Positions 45,064 to 53,936 of a stretch of DNA of 64,000 nt are shown here, one piece after another (the first letter of the stretch is position 1; each line of letters starts with the position of its first letter). The stretch is from an uncultured Lewinella sp. (GTDB taxonomy: Bacteria > Bacteroidota > Bacteroidia > Chitinophagales > Saprospiraceae): the NCBI GenBank assembly GCA_937873655.1, contig CALMYQ010000092.1, positions 62,001 through 126,000 on the forward strand. The letters run 5' to 3'. Position numbers and translations under genes: made by a program. The notes under the pieces were generated by a model. The model was given only the letters and a program-made list of their open reading frames with translations. It was not told the origin of the DNA and made no database searches.

Positions 45064-45480
45064 ATGGAAAAATACGAAGTAAGCGGCGCCCCGCGTCCGG
45101 TAGGCCTTTATCCGCATGCCCGGCGGGTCGGCGACCTCCTTTTTCTTTCCGGGATCGGGCCGAGGGATCCGGAAACCAACCGGACGCCCGGACTCGAACG
45201 GACGGAATCCGGATTTTACCGGGAGTTTGATTTCGCTGCGCAATGCCACAGCGTGTTCCACAACCTGAGGAAGATCCTGGAAGGAAGCGGAGCCAAATGG
45301 GAAAACCTGGTTGACGTGACGGTATTCCTGACCAACCTCCAACGCGATTTTACGACCTACAATGCCATCTACGCCGAATATTTCAAGGATGCAATGCCTT
45401 GCAGGACTACCGTGGGTATTGACGCTCTGCCGGCGCCGATCGATATCGAGGTAAAAGCCATCGCCTGGTTAGGGAAATAG
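45064..45480 (+). CDS. RidA-family protein (enamine/imine deaminase-like)
   Basis: YjgF/YER057c/UK114 family trimer that hydrolyses reactive 2-aminoacrylate or related enamines. 138 aa. Recognisable: [78 protein letters not shown] with the CRTTV arginine that binds the carboxylate. Slightly longer in the middle than archetypal RidA. Its stop codon sits 29 bp before the hisF ATG, with a -7-like box between them. Confidence 0.92.
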   Translation: MEKYEVSGAPRPVGLYPHARRVGDLLFLSGIGPRDPETNRTPGLERTESGFYREFDFAAQCHSVFHNLRKILEGSGAKWENLVDVTVFLTNLQRDFTTYNAIYAEYFKDAMPCRTTVGIDALPAPIDIEVKAIAWLGK

Positions 45481-45483
45481 GGC

Positions 45484-45491
45484 TACCTTTG
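45484..45491 (+). promoter_or_regulatory. -7-like promoter box of hisF
   Basis: TACCTTTG matches TAnnTTTG, three bases after the ridA stop codon and 18 bp before the hisF ATG. Suggests hisF can be transcribed independently of recJ-ridA. Confidence 0.4.
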
Positions 45492-45509
45492 CCGGATAAA
45501 TGCGAAGAA

Positions 45510-46265
45510 ATGCTGGCCAAACGCATCATACCTTGTTTGGACATTAAAGAGGGCAGAACCGTCAAGGGAATTAATTTCGTCGACCTTCGGGATGCCGGGG
45601 ACCCGGTTGAACTGGGCGCTATGTACAGCGAACAAGGCGCCGACGAACTGGTTTTCCTCGATATTACAGCAACCCACGAAAAGCGCAAAACCCTGGCAGC
45701 CCTGGCGCATGAGATAGCCGCTAATTTGAGCATTCCGTTTACCATAGGCGGCGGCATCAGCTCTCTTGGCGATGTGGAAGCGCTGCTGCACGCCGGCGCC
45801 GACAAGATCTCCGTGAATTCCGCCGCAGTGCGCAGGCCGGCCCTGATTGAAGAGCTCGCCGGGAATTTCGGAAGCCAGTTTGTCGTGCTGGCGGTTGATG
45901 CCAAGCACATCAACGGTGAATGGTTCGTTTATCTCAACGGCGGCCGGATCGCCACTGAAATTCGCCTGCTCGATTGGGTGAAAGAAGCCGAAAACCTCGG
46001 AGCCGGTGAGATCCTGTTTACTTCCATGGACCATGACGGCGTTAAAACAGGATTTGCCAACGACATTCTCGCAGCAGTATCAGAAACCGTTAGCGTGCCG
46101 GTGATCGCTTCGGGCGGCGCTGGAAAAATGGAGCACTTTTACGAGGTGTTTACCCGCGGGAAAGCAGACGCGGGCCTCGCAGCCAGCATTTTCCATTTTC
46201 AGGAAATCGGCATTGCCGAACTAAAAAAATATTTATCCGATAAAGGGGTTCCGGTCAGGATCTGA
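45510..46265 (+). CDS. hisF: Imidazole glycerol phosphate synthase subunit HisF
   Basis: Cyclase subunit of IGP synthase; forms IGP and AICAR from PRFAR using ammonia from His[24 protein letters not shown] has the catalytic Asp; the second catalytic Asp is in [15 protein letters not shown]. Phosphate sites [11 protein letters not shown] and [13 protein letters not shown]. 251 aa from the ATG at 45510; the TTG at 45489 only adds residues outside the fold. hisIE follows by 25 bp. The remaining his genes are not in the window. Confidence 0.98.
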   Translation: MLAKRIIPCLDIKEGRTVKGINFVDLRDAGDPVELGAMYSEQGADELVFLDITATHEKRKTLAALAHEIAANLSIPFTIGGGISSLGDVEALLHAGADKISVNSAAVRRPALIEELAGNFGSQFVVLAVDAKHINGEWFVYLNGGRIATEIRLLDWVKEAENLGAGEILFTSMDHDGVKTGFANDILAAVSETVSVPVIASGGAGKMEHFYEVFTRGKADAGLAASIFHFQEIGIAELKKYLSDKGVPVRI

Positions 46266-46290
46266 ACGGAGTCCCCGTGATTGAATACCC

Positions 46291-46905
46291 ATGGAAAATT
46301 TTTCACAAACGATTGGTGAACTTGATTTTGCCAAGAGCGGCGGTTTGATCCCCGCTGTGGTGCAGGACGCCGCTACGTCGGTGGTCCTGATGCTGGGCTA
46401 CATGAATGAAGCGGCGCTGCGCGAAACGATCGATTCGGGAAAAGTTACCTTCTTCAGCCGGAGTAAAAACAGGCTTTGGCAAAAAGGTGAAACATCAGGG
46501 CATTTTCTGCGGGTTGTCGATATCAAATCCGACTGCGACCGGGATGCGCTCCTCGTTAAAGCCGTTCCGAACGGCCCTGTTTGCCATACCGGGACGGATA
46601 CCTGCTTTGACGAAACAAATGCGGAGCCCGGATTTTTAGCCCGCCTGGAATCGGTGATTCGCAGCAGGAAATCCGGAAACCCCTCCGAATCTTATACGGC
46701 CGCCCTCTTCGCAAAGGGCATCAACAAAATAGCCCAAAAGGTTGGAGAAGAAGCTGTCGAGCTCGTCATCGAGGCCAAGGATGATAACCGGGACCTTTTT
46801 CTCAATGAGGCGGCCGATCTGCTTTTTCACTACCTGGTATTGCTCAATGCCAAGGACGCTTCACTGTCGGATGTGGTCGCCATTCTTGAGAAGCGCCATA
46901 AATAG
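46291..46905 (+). CDS. hisIE: Bifunctional phosphoribosyl-AMP cyclohydrolase / phosphoribosyl-ATP pyrophosphatase HisIE
   Basis: Steps 2 and 3 of histidine synthesis. The HisI half (1-115) has VLMLGYMNEAALRETI, SDCDRDALLVKAVPNGPVCHTGTDTCF, with the zinc cysteines. The HisE half (about 115-204) has GINKIAQKVGEEAVELVIEAKDDNRDLFLNEAADLLFHYLVLL. 204 aa is normal for the fusion. Directly after its TAG stop the next ATG follows with zero spacing (TAGATG). Confidence 0.98.
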   Translation: MENFSQTIGELDFAKSGGLIPAVVQDAATSVVLMLGYMNEAALRETIDSGKVTFFSRSKNRLWQKGETSGHFLRVVDIKSDCDRDALLVKAVPNGPVCHTGTDTCFDETNAEPGFLARLESVIRSRKSGNPSESYTAALFAKGINKIAQKVGEEAVELVIEAKDDNRDLFLNEAADLLFHYLVLLNAKDASLSDVVAILEKRHK

Positions 46906-47526
46906 ATGGGAAACCAAATTTCCGATACGGTCCCGTTGCATTTTACCGAAAGCGGCCTTCACTTCGAATTTTCCGGCGATTGGATGGTCAGGAAATACGA
47001 TGCCCACCGGTATTACAGGCCCTTGAGCGGAATAGGACTCAAAGGCGTCGATTTTATCGGCATTCTGGATTGGCAGACGCTTGTACTGTTTGAGATCAAA
47101 AATTACTCGACCAGGATCAGCGCAACCCTGGGCCGGCCGGTCCCGGTAGAACCCAAGCCGCCCGAAGAATTGGCCGAGGTCATGAAACTGAAAGTGGAGG
47201 ATACCTTGCAGGCGTTGAGGGCCATCCGGGTTTTTTACCGTCGGAACTGGCTCTACCGGGTTTTTTTACCCTTGATCCGTTATCGGCGACGCCTGTTTCC
47301 TGAGCCCGCCTTCTGGACCCGTGCTTTCGAGCTGGCCGGCCGGTTGGAAACGGTTCAGGCAGTCCTTTGGGTAGAGTTCGATGATAACCCCCCGGATGGC
47401 TTTTTCCCCGCTTTATTACCGGCAATTTCCGGATATCAACCGCCTATTGCCTTAGCCAGCAGAAAGGAGCACCCGTATTCCGATCGGATCAGGGTGGAAC
47501 AGGCCGGGCCGGTTTCCGTCAAATAA
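46906..47526 (+). CDS. Hypothetical protein with PD-(D/E)XK-like motif (206 aa)
   Basis: Unknown family. Begins immediately after hisIE. Soluble, no signal peptide. Around residues 45-67 it reads LKGVDFIGILDWQTLVLFEIKNY: D49, then E63-I-K65, with hydrophobic strands around, which fits the active-site motif of PD-(D/E)XK nuclease-like folds (D...ExK). The remainder is alpha/beta with a basic patch (FYRRNWLYRVFLPLIRYRRRLFP), which could bind nucleic acid or membrane. ETVQAVLWVEFDD resembles a later core strand. Nuclease activity is an inference from motif spacing only. Eight bases separate it from the VanX-like gene. Confidence 0.65.
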   Translation: MGNQISDTVPLHFTESGLHFEFSGDWMVRKYDAHRYYRPLSGIGLKGVDFIGILDWQTLVLFEIKNYSTRISATLGRPVPVEPKPPEELAEVMKLKVEDTLQALRAIRVFYRRNWLYRVFLPLIRYRRRLFPEPAFWTRAFELAGRLETVQAVLWVEFDDNPPDGFFPALLPAISGYQPPIALASRKEHPYSDRIRVEQAGPVSVK

Positions 47527-47534
47527 ATTAACAG

Positions 47535-48251
47535 ATGAAATGGATCTTACAAGGGCTCTGGATCGTCTTTCTGGCCGGGTGCAATCAGCCGGTTGCTGAA
47601 AAAGAGCCGGAAGAAATGCCCCATGGCGCCGCGGCTGTCCAGGTCGCCTTACCGGATACGATTCCGGGTGAATCCCACAAGGCGGCCTTACCTGATTATG
47701 ATACCACCCAATGGACGGAGCTGATTGCCCTGGCGCCGGATATCATCCTCGATTTGAAATACGCTACGGAAGACAACTTCGTACAGTCGAAAATGTACGA
47801 TTGCGGCCGCTGTTTTTTAAGGCCGAAAGTAGCGCAAGCCCTTGTCAGGGTGCAGCAAACCCTGAGAAAGCAGGACCTCGGGCTGAAAATGTTTGATTGT
47901 TACCGCCCGCGACCGATCCAGTGGAAGCTCTGGGAGAAAGTTCCGGACCCCCGGTACGTGACCGACCCCAGAAAGGGCTCCATGCACAATCGCGGCGCTG
48001 CGGTCGATTTGGGACTGGTGGACCTGGCCGGCAACGAGCTGGACATGGGGGCGCCTTTTGATTTTTTCGGACAGCGGGCCTACCAGACTTATACCGACCT
48101 TCCGGACAGTATCCTTCAACGCAGGCGGGTGTTGCGCAGTACGATGGAAGCACAAGGTTTTCATGCCATCAGGACCGAATGGTGGCACTATTCCTTCAAC
48201 GGCGGTTTTGAACTGTCGGATATGGTTTGGAAATGTGAAACGGCGCGTTAA
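47535..48251 (+). CDS. M15D D-alanyl-D-alanine dipeptidase (VanX/DdpX-like) lipoprotein
   Basis: Zinc peptidase cleaving D-Ala-D-Ala. The leader MKWILQGLWIVFLAGC carries the lipobox FLAGC, so it is a periplasmic lipoprotein. Conserved: LDLKYATEDNF, CFLRPKVAQAL, DCYRPRPIQWKLWE, zinc motif SMHNRGAAVDLGL (SxHxxGxAxD), and the catalytic EWWHYSF. 238 aa with leader. DdpX-type enzymes recycle cell wall dipeptides; a vancomycin-resistance cluster (VanH/VanA) is not present. Last gene of the recJ-containing run. Confidence 0.94.
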   Translation: MKWILQGLWIVFLAGCNQPVAEKEPEEMPHGAAAVQVALPDTIPGESHKAALPDYDTTQWTELIALAPDIILDLKYATEDNFVQSKMYDCGRCFLRPKVAQALVRVQQTLRKQDLGLKMFDCYRPRPIQWKLWEKVPDPRYVTDPRKGSMHNRGAAVDLGLVDLAGNELDMGAPFDFFGQRAYQTYTDLPDSILQRRRVLRSTMEAQGFHAIRTEWWHYSFNGGFELSDMVWKCETAR

Positions 48252-48381
48252 CCGGCATTTCGAAATGAAAAAATGAAAATAAAGCGCAGCAGGCCGACGG
48301 ATGAAACAAACAGTTGCTTCATGCGTTTTCTCAAATGATCTTTTTTTCAGAACTTGCGACCCTTATTGAAAAATACATCAA

Positions 48382-49347
48382 ATGCAACAATTCAAATCGG
48401 ATGTTGAGGCCGTGGACGCACTGGCTGAATCCTACCAGCGGCTGAAAAAGGAAATTGCCAAGGTCATTGTCGGACAGGATGAGGTGGTTAAAGCTGTGAT
48501 CATTTCCCTGTTCAGCAATGGCCACAGCCTGTTGGTTGGTGTGCCCGGCCTGGCTAAAACCCTGCTGGTCAGCACTATCTCTGAAGTGCTTGATCTGGAT
48601 TTCAAGCGCATCCAATTTACCCCCGACTTGATGCCCTCTGATATCACCGGCTCGGAAATTCTGGATGAAGACCGGCATTTCCGCTTTAACCGCGGCCCCT
48701 TGTTCGCCAACATCGTATTGGCAGATGAGATCAACCGGACGCCGCCCAAAACCCAGGCAGCACTGCTGGAGGCCATGCAGGAACGCGTTGTGACGGTCAG
48801 CGGCCAGCGGCACGCACTGCCCAGTCCTTTTTTCGTATTGGCTACCCAGAACCCCATCGAGCAAGAGGGCACCTACCCGTTGCCGGAAGCGCAGCTCGAC
48901 CGGTTTATGTTCAATATTCCGTTGGATTATCCCACCTACGAAGAGGAAATCCAGGTGGTGAAAGGCACGACAACGCTGCAGAATTACCAATTGAGCCATG
49001 TCGTGACCGCTGCCGATATCCTGGCTTTCCAGCAACTGATCCGGAAAATCCCGATTGCGGATAATGTACTGGAATATGCGGTTTCGCTGGCGACGAAAAC
49101 CCGCCCGGGGACCCAACGCGCCACAGCAACGGTGAACGATTACATTTCATGGGGCGCAGGCCCGAGGGCATCCCAATATCTTGTACTCGGCGCCAAATGC
49201 AATGCCGCTATCCGGGGCAAATATTCACCGGACATCGAAGACGTTCAGGCCATTGCCAACTATGTATTGCGCCACCGGATCGTACGGAACTACAAGGCCG
49301 AAGCAGAGGGAATCACAGAAGAACGAATCATAGAAACCCTGTTTTAA
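48382..49347 (+). CDS. Second MoxR-family AAA+ ATPase
   Basis: 321-aa MoxR-type AAA+ ATPase, paralogue of the one at 29.6 kb. Walker A GVPGLAKT (with VGVPGLAKTLLVSTI), Walker B IVLADEINRTPPK, sensor ATQNPIEQEGTYPLPEAQLDRFMF, C-terminal ADNVLEYAVSLATKTRPG and lid GAGPRASQYLVLGAKC. Unlike the first copy it has no DUF58 or VWA gene beside it; the next gene begins 153 bp downstream behind a hairpin. Partner therefore unknown. Confidence 0.94.
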   Translation: MQQFKSDVEAVDALAESYQRLKKEIAKVIVGQDEVVKAVIISLFSNGHSLLVGVPGLAKTLLVSTISEVLDLDFKRIQFTPDLMPSDITGSEILDEDRHFRFNRGPLFANIVLADEINRTPPKTQAALLEAMQERVVTVSGQRHALPSPFFVLATQNPIEQEGTYPLPEAQLDRFMFNIPLDYPTYEEEIQVVKGTTTLQNYQLSHVVTAADILAFQQLIRKIPIADNVLEYAVSLATKTRPGTQRATATVNDYISWGAGPRASQYLVLGAKCNAAIRGKYSPDIEDVQAIANYVLRHRIVRNYKAEAEGITEERIIETLF

Positions 49348-49373
49348 ACCGGGTTTTCTCCCTGTTTTCAAAT

Positions 49374-49411
49374 CAAAGAGCAGTTTCCGGTGCGCCGGGA
49401 GCTGCTCTTTG
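49374..49411 (+). terminator. Hairpin after the second moxR
   Basis: Perfect 10-bp stem CAAAGAGCAG / CTGCTCTTTG with an inner CCGG/CCGG pair, 27 bp after the stop codon. Followed by CATTATTT rather than a full T-run. Confidence 0.6.
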
Positions 49412-49421
49412 CATTATTTGC

Positions 49422-49438
49422 GTTAGGGAAACGTTAAA
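49422..49438. promoter_or_regulatory. GTTAGG/GTTAAA half-site pair, 11-bp period
   Basis: GTTAGG at 49422 and GTTAAA at 49433, 63-80 bp upstream of the PH-like membrane protein gene. Same half-site family and spacing as at 13.46, 34.28 and 37.77 kb. Confidence 0.3.
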
Positions 49439-49474
49439 GTTGCTTTTCAATGTTAATTTAATGTAAATTATTTG

Positions 49475-49482
49475 TAAATTTG
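49475..49482 (+). promoter_or_regulatory. -7-like promoter box of the PH-like gene
   Basis: TAAATTTG matches TAnnTTTG, 18 bp upstream of the ATG at 49501. Confidence 0.4.
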
Positions 49483-49500
49483 CAGTAAAATAAAGCAACT

Positions 49501-50001
49501 ATGAATAGAATGATTTTCAAAGAAGAGCAGCGCTTTCGCTGCTGGGATCTGATCGGAGCGTTGCTTTTGCTTGGCGCGGCAGCCCTGTTCAGATTAACCC
49601 AAGTGATTTGGAATGGGTATGCCCTTTCCTCTTCCCAGGTGTTGGCCGGCTTATTGGTACTGTTTGTTATCTCGCTTTGTCTCTTATATTTTTTCAAGGC
49701 ACGAATGGCCACTAAAATTGATGAACGGGGTATCCGGTTCAAATTTTTCCCGTGGCATTTCAGGAAGAGGCAAATCGGTTGGGATGAAATTGACAGCTAT
49801 CAGTGGGAAGACCTTCCCTTTTCTGCCGCATTAAGCGGCTGGGGTGTCAATTACGGCACTTTCGAGCAGGTTTTCAGCCTGAGCGGAAGGCACGGTATCC
49901 ACCTCAAGCTCAAGAACGGTGAAGAACTGTTCATCGGAACGGCCCATTTGCAGGAAATGCGCGAGGTAATCGACTATTTCCTGAACAATCAAAAAAAATA
50001 A
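49501..50001 (+). CDS. Two-helix membrane protein with bacterial-PH-like domain (166 aa)
   Basis: Two hydrophobic helices at about residues 16-36 (LIGALLLLGAAALFRL) and 47-67 (VLAGLLVLFVISLCLLYFF), followed by a beta-rich domain (about 70-160) starting TKIDERGIRFKFFPWHFRKRQIGWDEIDSYQWEDL and ending GIHLKLKNGEELFIGTAHLQEMREVIDYFL. The pattern resembles bacterial PH (bPH) or DUF6141-like membrane proteins of Bacteroidota. Role unknown; no operon partners. An intrinsic terminator follows. Confidence 0.75.
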   Translation: MNRMIFKEEQRFRCWDLIGALLLLGAAALFRLTQVIWNGYALSSSQVLAGLLVLFVISLCLLYFFKARMATKIDERGIRFKFFPWHFRKRQIGWDEIDSYQWEDLPFSAALSGWGVNYGTFEQVFSLSGRHGIHLKLKNGEELFIGTAHLQEMREVIDYFLNNQKK

Positions 50002-50052
50002 CGGCGAAAGGAATTAAAACCCGACGTTAATCAGGTTTGTTTCCACTACAGG

Positions 50053-50091
50053 CGCGCTGTCGTATATTTGCGGCAGCGCGTCTGTTTTTTT
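50053..50091 (+). terminator. Intrinsic terminator after the PH-like gene
   Basis: Stem CGCGCTG / CAGCGCG (50053-50080) followed by TCTG and seven T. A TATATTTG sequence within the loop (50063-50070) resembles a -7 box but is more likely coincidental. Confidence 0.75.
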
Positions 50092-50176
50092 GCACCAAAA
50101 GCCGGAGAATCTACATCTTTAGGAATAGAATCGATTTTTGCGATAATTGCATTATTTTAAAGCCACAAAACCAAAC

Positions 50177-51271
50177 ATGTCAATGATTTTTCAAAAATCA
50201 AAATTGCTGATACCTGCCAGTCTGATGTTTTTTATTCTTCTCTTGTTGTCGGGTTGCAGTGCTGAGGTCAGAAGCGGATTCCAGGCAACGCCGGTAGCAT
50301 ACGGGAAGATAAATCAGATTGCAGTGGTATCTGATGATGATACCTGGAACAGTGCGATAGGCGATACCATTCTTTATTATTACTCCTCCGCATATCCCAT
50401 TTTACCGCAACCGGAACCCTTGTTCGACCTGATCCACTTCACGCCTTTTGACCTGGAGTCCTCCGCTGTCAGGCGTGAAATGCGCATTTATCTGGTTGTT
50501 GCCGACCTGAGCGATACCGATTCGCCGGCAACCCAAATGGTGCTCAATGATATCGGCAGCGAGAAAGCGTACCAGGCCAAATCGGATCCTGATCAGAGTT
50601 CCGTCGTTATCCGGGATAAATGGGCTTCCGGGCAGATGGTCATCTACCAGTTTGCCTACTCCAAAGCCGACCTGATCGATCAGATCATCAAGCGGTTTCC
50701 GGCAGCTGCCAAACGGATCAACGAATTTGACCGTGATAAAATCCGGGCAACGGTCTACCAATCCGGAGAGAACACCGAAGAATCTGCTGAAATATTGGCG
50801 AAAATGGGCGCCAAGGTCCAGGTCCCCGGAGATTATATAACGGCTATCAGCAATGATGATGTCATCTGGCTGCGAAAGGAAACAGACTTTTTAAGCAGCA
50901 ACCTGGTTTTTCATAAATTCAAATACACCGACCAGAGCCAACTGACCCGGGAGGGCATCAAGGCTGTTCGCGACTCCATCGGGAAAAAATACATTTCGAG
51001 TACCTTGCCGGGCACCTATATGCAGGTCAATGACAAAGACCTGCCCATGTTTACCAGCGTGAAGACGCTTCATAACCGCTACGCGCTCGAAGCCAGAGGG
51101 ATCTGGGAAGTTGTCGGCGATTTTATGGGAGGAGCTTTCATCAGCTACCTGATCCATGACCCGGATAAGCCCGACCTGCTTTTTGTCGACGGGTTCGTAC
51201 ATGCCCCAGGCAAGGACAAACGCGACTATATGCAAAATCTGGAATACATCATTTCTACCATTGAGTATTGA
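50177..51271 (+). CDS. DUF4837 lipoprotein
   Basis: Bacteroidota-specific DUF4837 family protein of unknown function. From the ATG at 50177 the leader MSMIFQKSKLLIPASLMFFILLLLSGC has lipobox LLSGC. Typical stretches: GKINQIAVVSDDDTWNSAIGDTILYYYSSAYPILPQPEP, VYQSGENTEESAEILAKMGAKVQVPGDY, RGIWEVVGDFMGGAFISYLIHDP, and LLFVDGFVHAPGKDKRDYMQNLE. The open frame extends to a TTG at 50147, not used. Lies 6 bp upstream of purN, so co-transcription is likely, although no functional link is known. Confidence 0.92.
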   Translation: MSMIFQKSKLLIPASLMFFILLLLSGCSAEVRSGFQATPVAYGKINQIAVVSDDDTWNSAIGDTILYYYSSAYPILPQPEPLFDLIHFTPFDLESSAVRREMRIYLVVADLSDTDSPATQMVLNDIGSEKAYQAKSDPDQSSVVIRDKWASGQMVIYQFAYSKADLIDQIIKRFPAAAKRINEFDRDKIRATVYQSGENTEESAEILAKMGAKVQVPGDYITAISNDDVIWLRKETDFLSSNLVFHKFKYTDQSQLTREGIKAVRDSIGKKYISSTLPGTYMQVNDKDLPMFTSVKTLHNRYALEARGIWEVVGDFMGGAFISYLIHDPDKPDLLFVDGFVHAPGKDKRDYMQNLEYIISTIEY

Positions 51272-51277
51272 TTGTTG

Positions 51278-51844
51278 ATGAAACGAATTGCCATTTTTGC
51301 TTCCGGAACGGGGAGCAATGCCGGAAAAATCATTGATTTTTTTAAAAATGATGACCAGGTCAGGGTTGGTCTGGTCATTTCCAATAAAGCGGATGCCCCT
51401 GTGTTGGAAATGGCCCGAAAGGAGGGCGTGGAAACATACCGGATCAATAAGGCCGGGTTTTATGAAAGCAGAGAACTCCTCGCGGTGCTCCGCAACCGGC
51501 AAATTGACCTGATTGTGCTGGCCGGATTCCTCTGGCTGGTACCTGCTTACCTGATCGAGGCATTCCCCAATAAGATCATCAATATTCATCCGGCCTTGCT
51601 GCCTGGTTACGGTGGAAAGGGCATGTACGGCATGCACGTCCATGAAGCCGTGAAAAAAGCCGGTGAAACCAGGACCGGGATCACGATCCACTACGTCAAT
51701 GAACACTATGACAAAGGGAACATTATTTTCCAGTCGTCCTGCGAAATCAATTCCGGGGATTCGGCAGAAGAGATTGCCCTAAAAGTCAGGGATTTGGAGC
51801 ACCGACATTTTGCACCCGTGATTGCACAACTTTTAAAGGATTAA
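51278..51844 (+). CDS. purN: Phosphoribosylglycinamide formyltransferase PurN
   Basis: Transfers a formyl group from 10-formyl-THF to GAR in purine synthesis. ATG at 51278 gives MKRIAIFASGTGSNAGKIID with the GAR phosphate loop. Active-site motif INIHPALLPGYGGKGMYGMHVHEAV, and the catalytic Asp in NEHYDKGNIIF. 188 aa, normal. Two TTG codons precede the ATG and give no better fit. Confidence 0.96.
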   Translation: MKRIAIFASGTGSNAGKIIDFFKNDDQVRVGLVISNKADAPVLEMARKEGVETYRINKAGFYESRELLAVLRNRQIDLIVLAGFLWLVPAYLIEAFPNKIINIHPALLPGYGGKGMYGMHVHEAVKKAGETRTGITIHYVNEHYDKGNIIFQSSCEINSGDSAEEIALKVRDLEHRHFAPVIAQLLKD

Positions 51845-51929
51845 ACTCGTTCAAAACGAGTATTTTGGTATTATTGTGCAAAATAATAATCGTCCAAAAC
51901 CGGTTTGTCTCATTTCAAACACCTATATT

Positions 51930-53930
51930 ATGGTAAAGAAACTGCTCCTATTAGTGATAGGCCTGACAATTGTTGCTGGATTGAATGCCCAGGAAGGAAA
52001 TTGGAAAAAACTCCGCAAGGCAGGCGATCAGTCCATGTCGGAAGGGAAGTACTACGAAGCGGCCCAGGCATACGAAAAAGCCTGGCAAAAAAAACAGAGT
52101 AAAAACGAGTTGATCTATCAGGCGGCAGAAGCCTATTATCTGGTCAAGGATTACCGCAAGGCAGCCGAAGCTTATCAGCATGTCAAGGCAGGAAAGGATC
52201 AGGACCCCCTGATGCCCCTGAGATACGGCCGCAGCCTCAAGCAGGATGCCCAGTACGACCGGGCCATCGAAGTTTTCCAGGGCCTGAGCGATGCGTACAG
52301 CGGCCCGGATAAAGCCATCCTGCAGGAAATCCTGGATACGGAGATTAAAGGCGCCAGACTGGCTGCCCAATTGACGCCTTTGGCAGACCGCGGGATCGAG
52401 TTCTCCTACCCCGGCAAGGGCGTTAATTCCGATGCCAATGAATTTGCCCCCTTCCCCATCACCGCCGACCTGCTTTATTTTTCCTCCACAATGGGGGGGC
52501 CGGCCAGGATATACAGCTCCCAACGGCAGGGCAATACCTGGACGAAAGCCAGTCCTCCGGGGAATTTTCCGGTCATCCAGAACGGACAGTACGCCAACGG
52601 CGCCATGTCTCCCGACGGCGAACGCTTCTATTTTACCATTTGCAGCGACGGCCAGTGGAACGACCGGTCAACCCGCTGTGAAATATATGTGATCAAACGC
52701 AACGGCTCGAACTGGTCGCAACCGGAACGACTGCCGGATTATATCAACGCCGCCGGCGTTACCGCAACCCAACCCTTCCCGGTCAATATTGCCGGTCAGG
52801 AATTTTTGTATTTCGTTTCCAACCGCGAAGGCGGCAGAGGAGGCCTGGATATTTGGTTCACTTCGCGAGACCTTGGCGCCAACACCAATGACTATACTTT
52901 TCCGGTCAACCTTGGCCCCTCCATCAATACCCTCGGCGACGAAATGACGCCGTACTACAATGCAGAGGAAGGTACCCTTTATTTTGCCTCCAACGGTCAG
53001 CCGACCATCGGCGGGTTCGATATCTTTAAAGCCCGCGGAGAAGAAACCGCCTGGAGCCAGGTCGAAAACGCAGGATTGCCCATCAACTCCAGCGCAGACG
53101 ATTACGGCTATGTTATGTTTCCATCCAAATCAGGCGGATTTATTGTGTCTAACCGGGTTTTCGGCGGCGAAAAATCCGATACCAGGAACTATGACTTACT
53201 GGAATTTGCCATCGGCGGTCGGCGCATAACCCTGAAAGGAAATGTCTATGACAAAATCTCGGGTGAACTGATGAGCGGTGTCAGCGTCACCGTGTATCAG
53301 GTCTTTGACGACGGTTCGACCAATATGCTGACCGCAAAGGATTTTCCGAACGGGAGTTACCTTTTTGAAATATTGCCCAACCGCCAGTTCAGGGTTGAGA
53401 TCAAAAAACCGGGATATGCTCCGGGAGGATATTCTTTCCGGACGGACGACCCCAACTCCTTTACCTACGGGCAGCCGGTTTTTCTGGAATTGGGCAATGA
53501 TATGTCCGCGAACAGTGAACCGACCGCCGGTACCGGCAAAAAAAATAACGCACCGGATCCGGGAACGGAAGAGCCCGATTATTCAAGCGAAGGCGGCGTG
53601 GTCTATACCGCCAGAGGCACGGCGCCCAAAGACAACCTCGAATACAATACGACCGCACCCAAGCACAACGGGATCTATTACAAAATCCAGCTCGCCGCCG
53701 TCAAACAATACAAGCCGGGACACGCCAAATTTACCCGCGTGGAAAACCTGGGCCGGATTGACACCGAAGAATTGCTCAACTCAGGGCTGGTCCGCGTGTT
53801 GCTGGCCGATTTCTTCTCCGAATCGGAAGCGCTTGACGCCCTCGGTCAGGTCAAGTCGAGCGGATTCTCCGAAGCTTTTGTCGTGAAGTATGAAGACGGG
53901 GTTCGCTACGGCAAAGTGACCCTGAAATAA
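51930..53930 (+). CDS. PorE-like TPR / PD40 / carboxypeptidase-like protein with C-terminal SPOR domain
   Basis: Exported protein, 666 aa (ATG at 51930 gives signal MVKKLLLLVIGLTIVAGLNA). Residues about 20-150 are TPR-like (YYEAAQAYEKAWQKK; YRKAAEAYQHVKAG). About 170-425 is a PD40/WD40-like propeller (AMSPDGERFYFTICSDG; FYFVSNREGGRGGLDIW; LYFASNGQPTIGGFDIF). About 430-530 is a carboxypeptidase-regulatory-like beta domain (LKGNVYDKISGELMSGVSVTVYQ). An acidic/glycine linker leads to a C-terminal SPOR domain (about 578-666; IYYKIQLAAVKQYKPGHAKF, VRVLLADFFSESEALDALGQVK). The T9SS protein PorE has TPR-WD40-CRD-OmpA in this order; here SPOR replaces the peptidoglycan-binding OmpA domain. A T9SS anchor role is inferred. 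Confidence 0.87.
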   Translation: MVKKLLLLVIGLTIVAGLNAQEGNWKKLRKAGDQSMSEGKYYEAAQAYEKAWQKKQSKNELIYQAAEAYYLVKDYRKAAEAYQHVKAGKDQDPLMPLRYGRSLKQDAQYDRAIEVFQGLSDAYSGPDKAILQEILDTEIKGARLAAQLTPLADRGIEFSYPGKGVNSDANEFAPFPITADLLYFSSTMGGPARIYSSQRQGNTWTKASPPGNFPVIQNGQYANGAMSPDGERFYFTICSDGQWNDRSTRCEIYVIKRNGSNWSQPERLPDYINAAGVTATQPFPVNIAGQEFLYFVSNREGGRGGLDIWFTSRDLGANTNDYTFPVNLGPSINTLGDEMTPYYNAEEGTLYFASNGQPTIGGFDIFKARGEETAWSQVENAGLPINSSADDYGYVMFPSKSGGFIVSNRVFGGEKSDTRNYDLLEFAIGGRRITLKGNVYDKISGELMSGVSVTVYQVFDDGSTNMLTAKDFPNGSYLFEILPNRQFRVEIKKPGYAPGGYSFRTDDPNSFTYGQPVFLELGNDMSANSEPTAGTGKKNNAPDPGTEEPDYSSEGGVVYTARGTAPKDNLEYNTTAPKHNGIYYKIQLAAVKQYKPGHAKFTRVENLGRIDTEELLNSGLVRVLLADFFSESEALDALGQVKSSGFSEAFVVKYEDGVRYGKVTLK

Positions 53931-53936
53931 ACCTTT

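Noticed and set aside
50063..50070. TATATTTG as a promoter
   Set aside because: It lies in the loop of an intrinsic terminator with a T-run, so terminator is the better reading.
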